Translations under genes and position numbers: made by a program
Assembly (NCBI RefSeq): GCF_000516515.1
Contig: NZ_KI911784.1
Span: 3,572,633 to 3,636,632 of the forward strand
Direction: 5' to 3'
DNA from: Chloroflexus sp. Y-396-1
GTDB taxonomy: Bacteria; Chloroflexota; Chloroflexia; Chloroflexales; Chloroflexaceae
DNA: 64,000 bases
The notes under the pieces: model-generated
Told to the model about the DNA's origin: nothing
Database searches by the model: none
Seen by the model: only the letters and a program-made list of their open reading frames with translations
In this document: positions 63,847 through 64,000 of the stretch, piece by piece
How the letters are laid out: every line of letters begins with the position of its first letter
Position numbering within the stretch: position 1 is the stretch's first letter

Positions 63847-63928
63847 TATCGGCAGTGATAGCCATGAGTGTGAACGAGGTAGCAATAGCTCTACCTCTAC
63901 CTGCACTCATGGCAGTAATAAACCGATA
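63847..63928. repeat. Long imperfect inverted repeat upstream of the antitoxin gene
   Basis: Three nested complementary pairs share one axis: TATCGG (63847-63852) with CCGATA (63923-63928); GCCATGAGTG (63861-63870) with CACTCATGGC (63904-63913); and GAGGTAG (63876-63882) with CTACCTC (63891-63897). Together they could form a stem-loop of about 82 bases. It lies 60 bases upstream of the antitoxin ATG and could be a structured leader, an operator cluster or a small mobile-repeat remnant. Confidence 0.6.
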
Positions 63929-64000
63929 CAGACAGGAATCAATTCCTATGTGCTTGTGCAATAGTATAACGCACTGTTTACGAAATTTCAACTCTCATTA

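Noticed and set aside
1-64000. Insertion sequences, rRNA genes, prophage and secondary-metabolite genes
   Set aside because: I looked for transposase DDE or HUH motifs, terminal inverted repeats around genes, rRNA sequence, phage structural genes and NRPS/PKS motifs and recognised none.

Overview
This window looks like a chromosomal segment of a filamentous anoxygenic phototroph of the genus Chloroflexus (Chloroflexota) or a very close relative. The assignment is inference. It rests on moderate G+C with frequent GTG/TTG starts, a complete 14-gene respiratory complex I operon, a menaquinone (not ubiquinone) pathway, several large signalling proteins, and dense G/C-rich palindromic intergenic repeats. 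No marker gene fixes the species.

Layout. 1-9.5 kb: the N-terminal part of a multi-PAS sensor (cut by the window edge), an enoyl-CoA hydratase, a DtxR/MntR-type metalloregulator, an IclR regulator, a hexapeptide acyltransferase, a DUF1405 membrane protein, and menE-menA-menB on the minus strand. 9.5-15.9 kb: an accessory block on the plus strand with a giant NACHT-HEAT NTPase (a bacterial NLR-like protein), a small membrane protein and an array of about 165-bp palindromic repeats. menH lies just beyond it, again on the minus strand, so the block appears to split a menH-B-A-E order. 16.8-18.1 kb: a strictly periodic seven-copy array of the same repeat. 18-25.7 kb: lon, a DUF309 protein, a GT4 glycosyltransferase, a PHP-domain phosphoesterase, an ArsB/SLC13-type transporter and tRNA-Arg(CCU). 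26-28.7 kb: an A+T-rich single-chain restriction-modification enzyme, with an N6-adenine methyltransferase joined to a BsuBI/PstI-type endonuclease. 29-30.3 kb: an IscA/ErpA-type Fe-S carrier and an FmdE-domain zinc protein.

31-39.7 kb: six minus-strand genes encoding a PhnD-like lipoprotein, a histidine kinase, a LuxR-type response regulator, and a Tat-exported Fe-S protein / NrfD membrane protein / Tat-exported molybdopterin enzyme. The order and content resemble the enterobacterial tetrathionate reductase locus (ttrS, ttrR, ttrB, ttrC, ttrA), except that the periplasmic sensor domain is a separate lipoprotein. 40-41.2 kb: fabI and a receiver-like protein without the phosphoacceptor aspartate. 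41.3-56.8 kb: nuoA-N in canonical order behind a near-consensus promoter. 57.4-64 kb: an isocitrate dehydrogenase fused to a CBS pair, tatA/B-tatC, a second GT4 glycosyltransferase and an orphan Phd/YefM antitoxin.

How it fits together. Complex I feeds electrons to menaquinone, made in part by MenHBEA. The TtrBCA-like molybdoenzyme could draw electrons from menaquinol to a periplasmic, possibly sulfur-oxyanion, acceptor. The Tat genes would export its two twin-arginine subunits, and the Fe-S carrier could serve both complexes. The R-M fusion and the NACHT protein are the likely defence genes. No IS element, CRISPR array, rRNA or phage gene was recognised.
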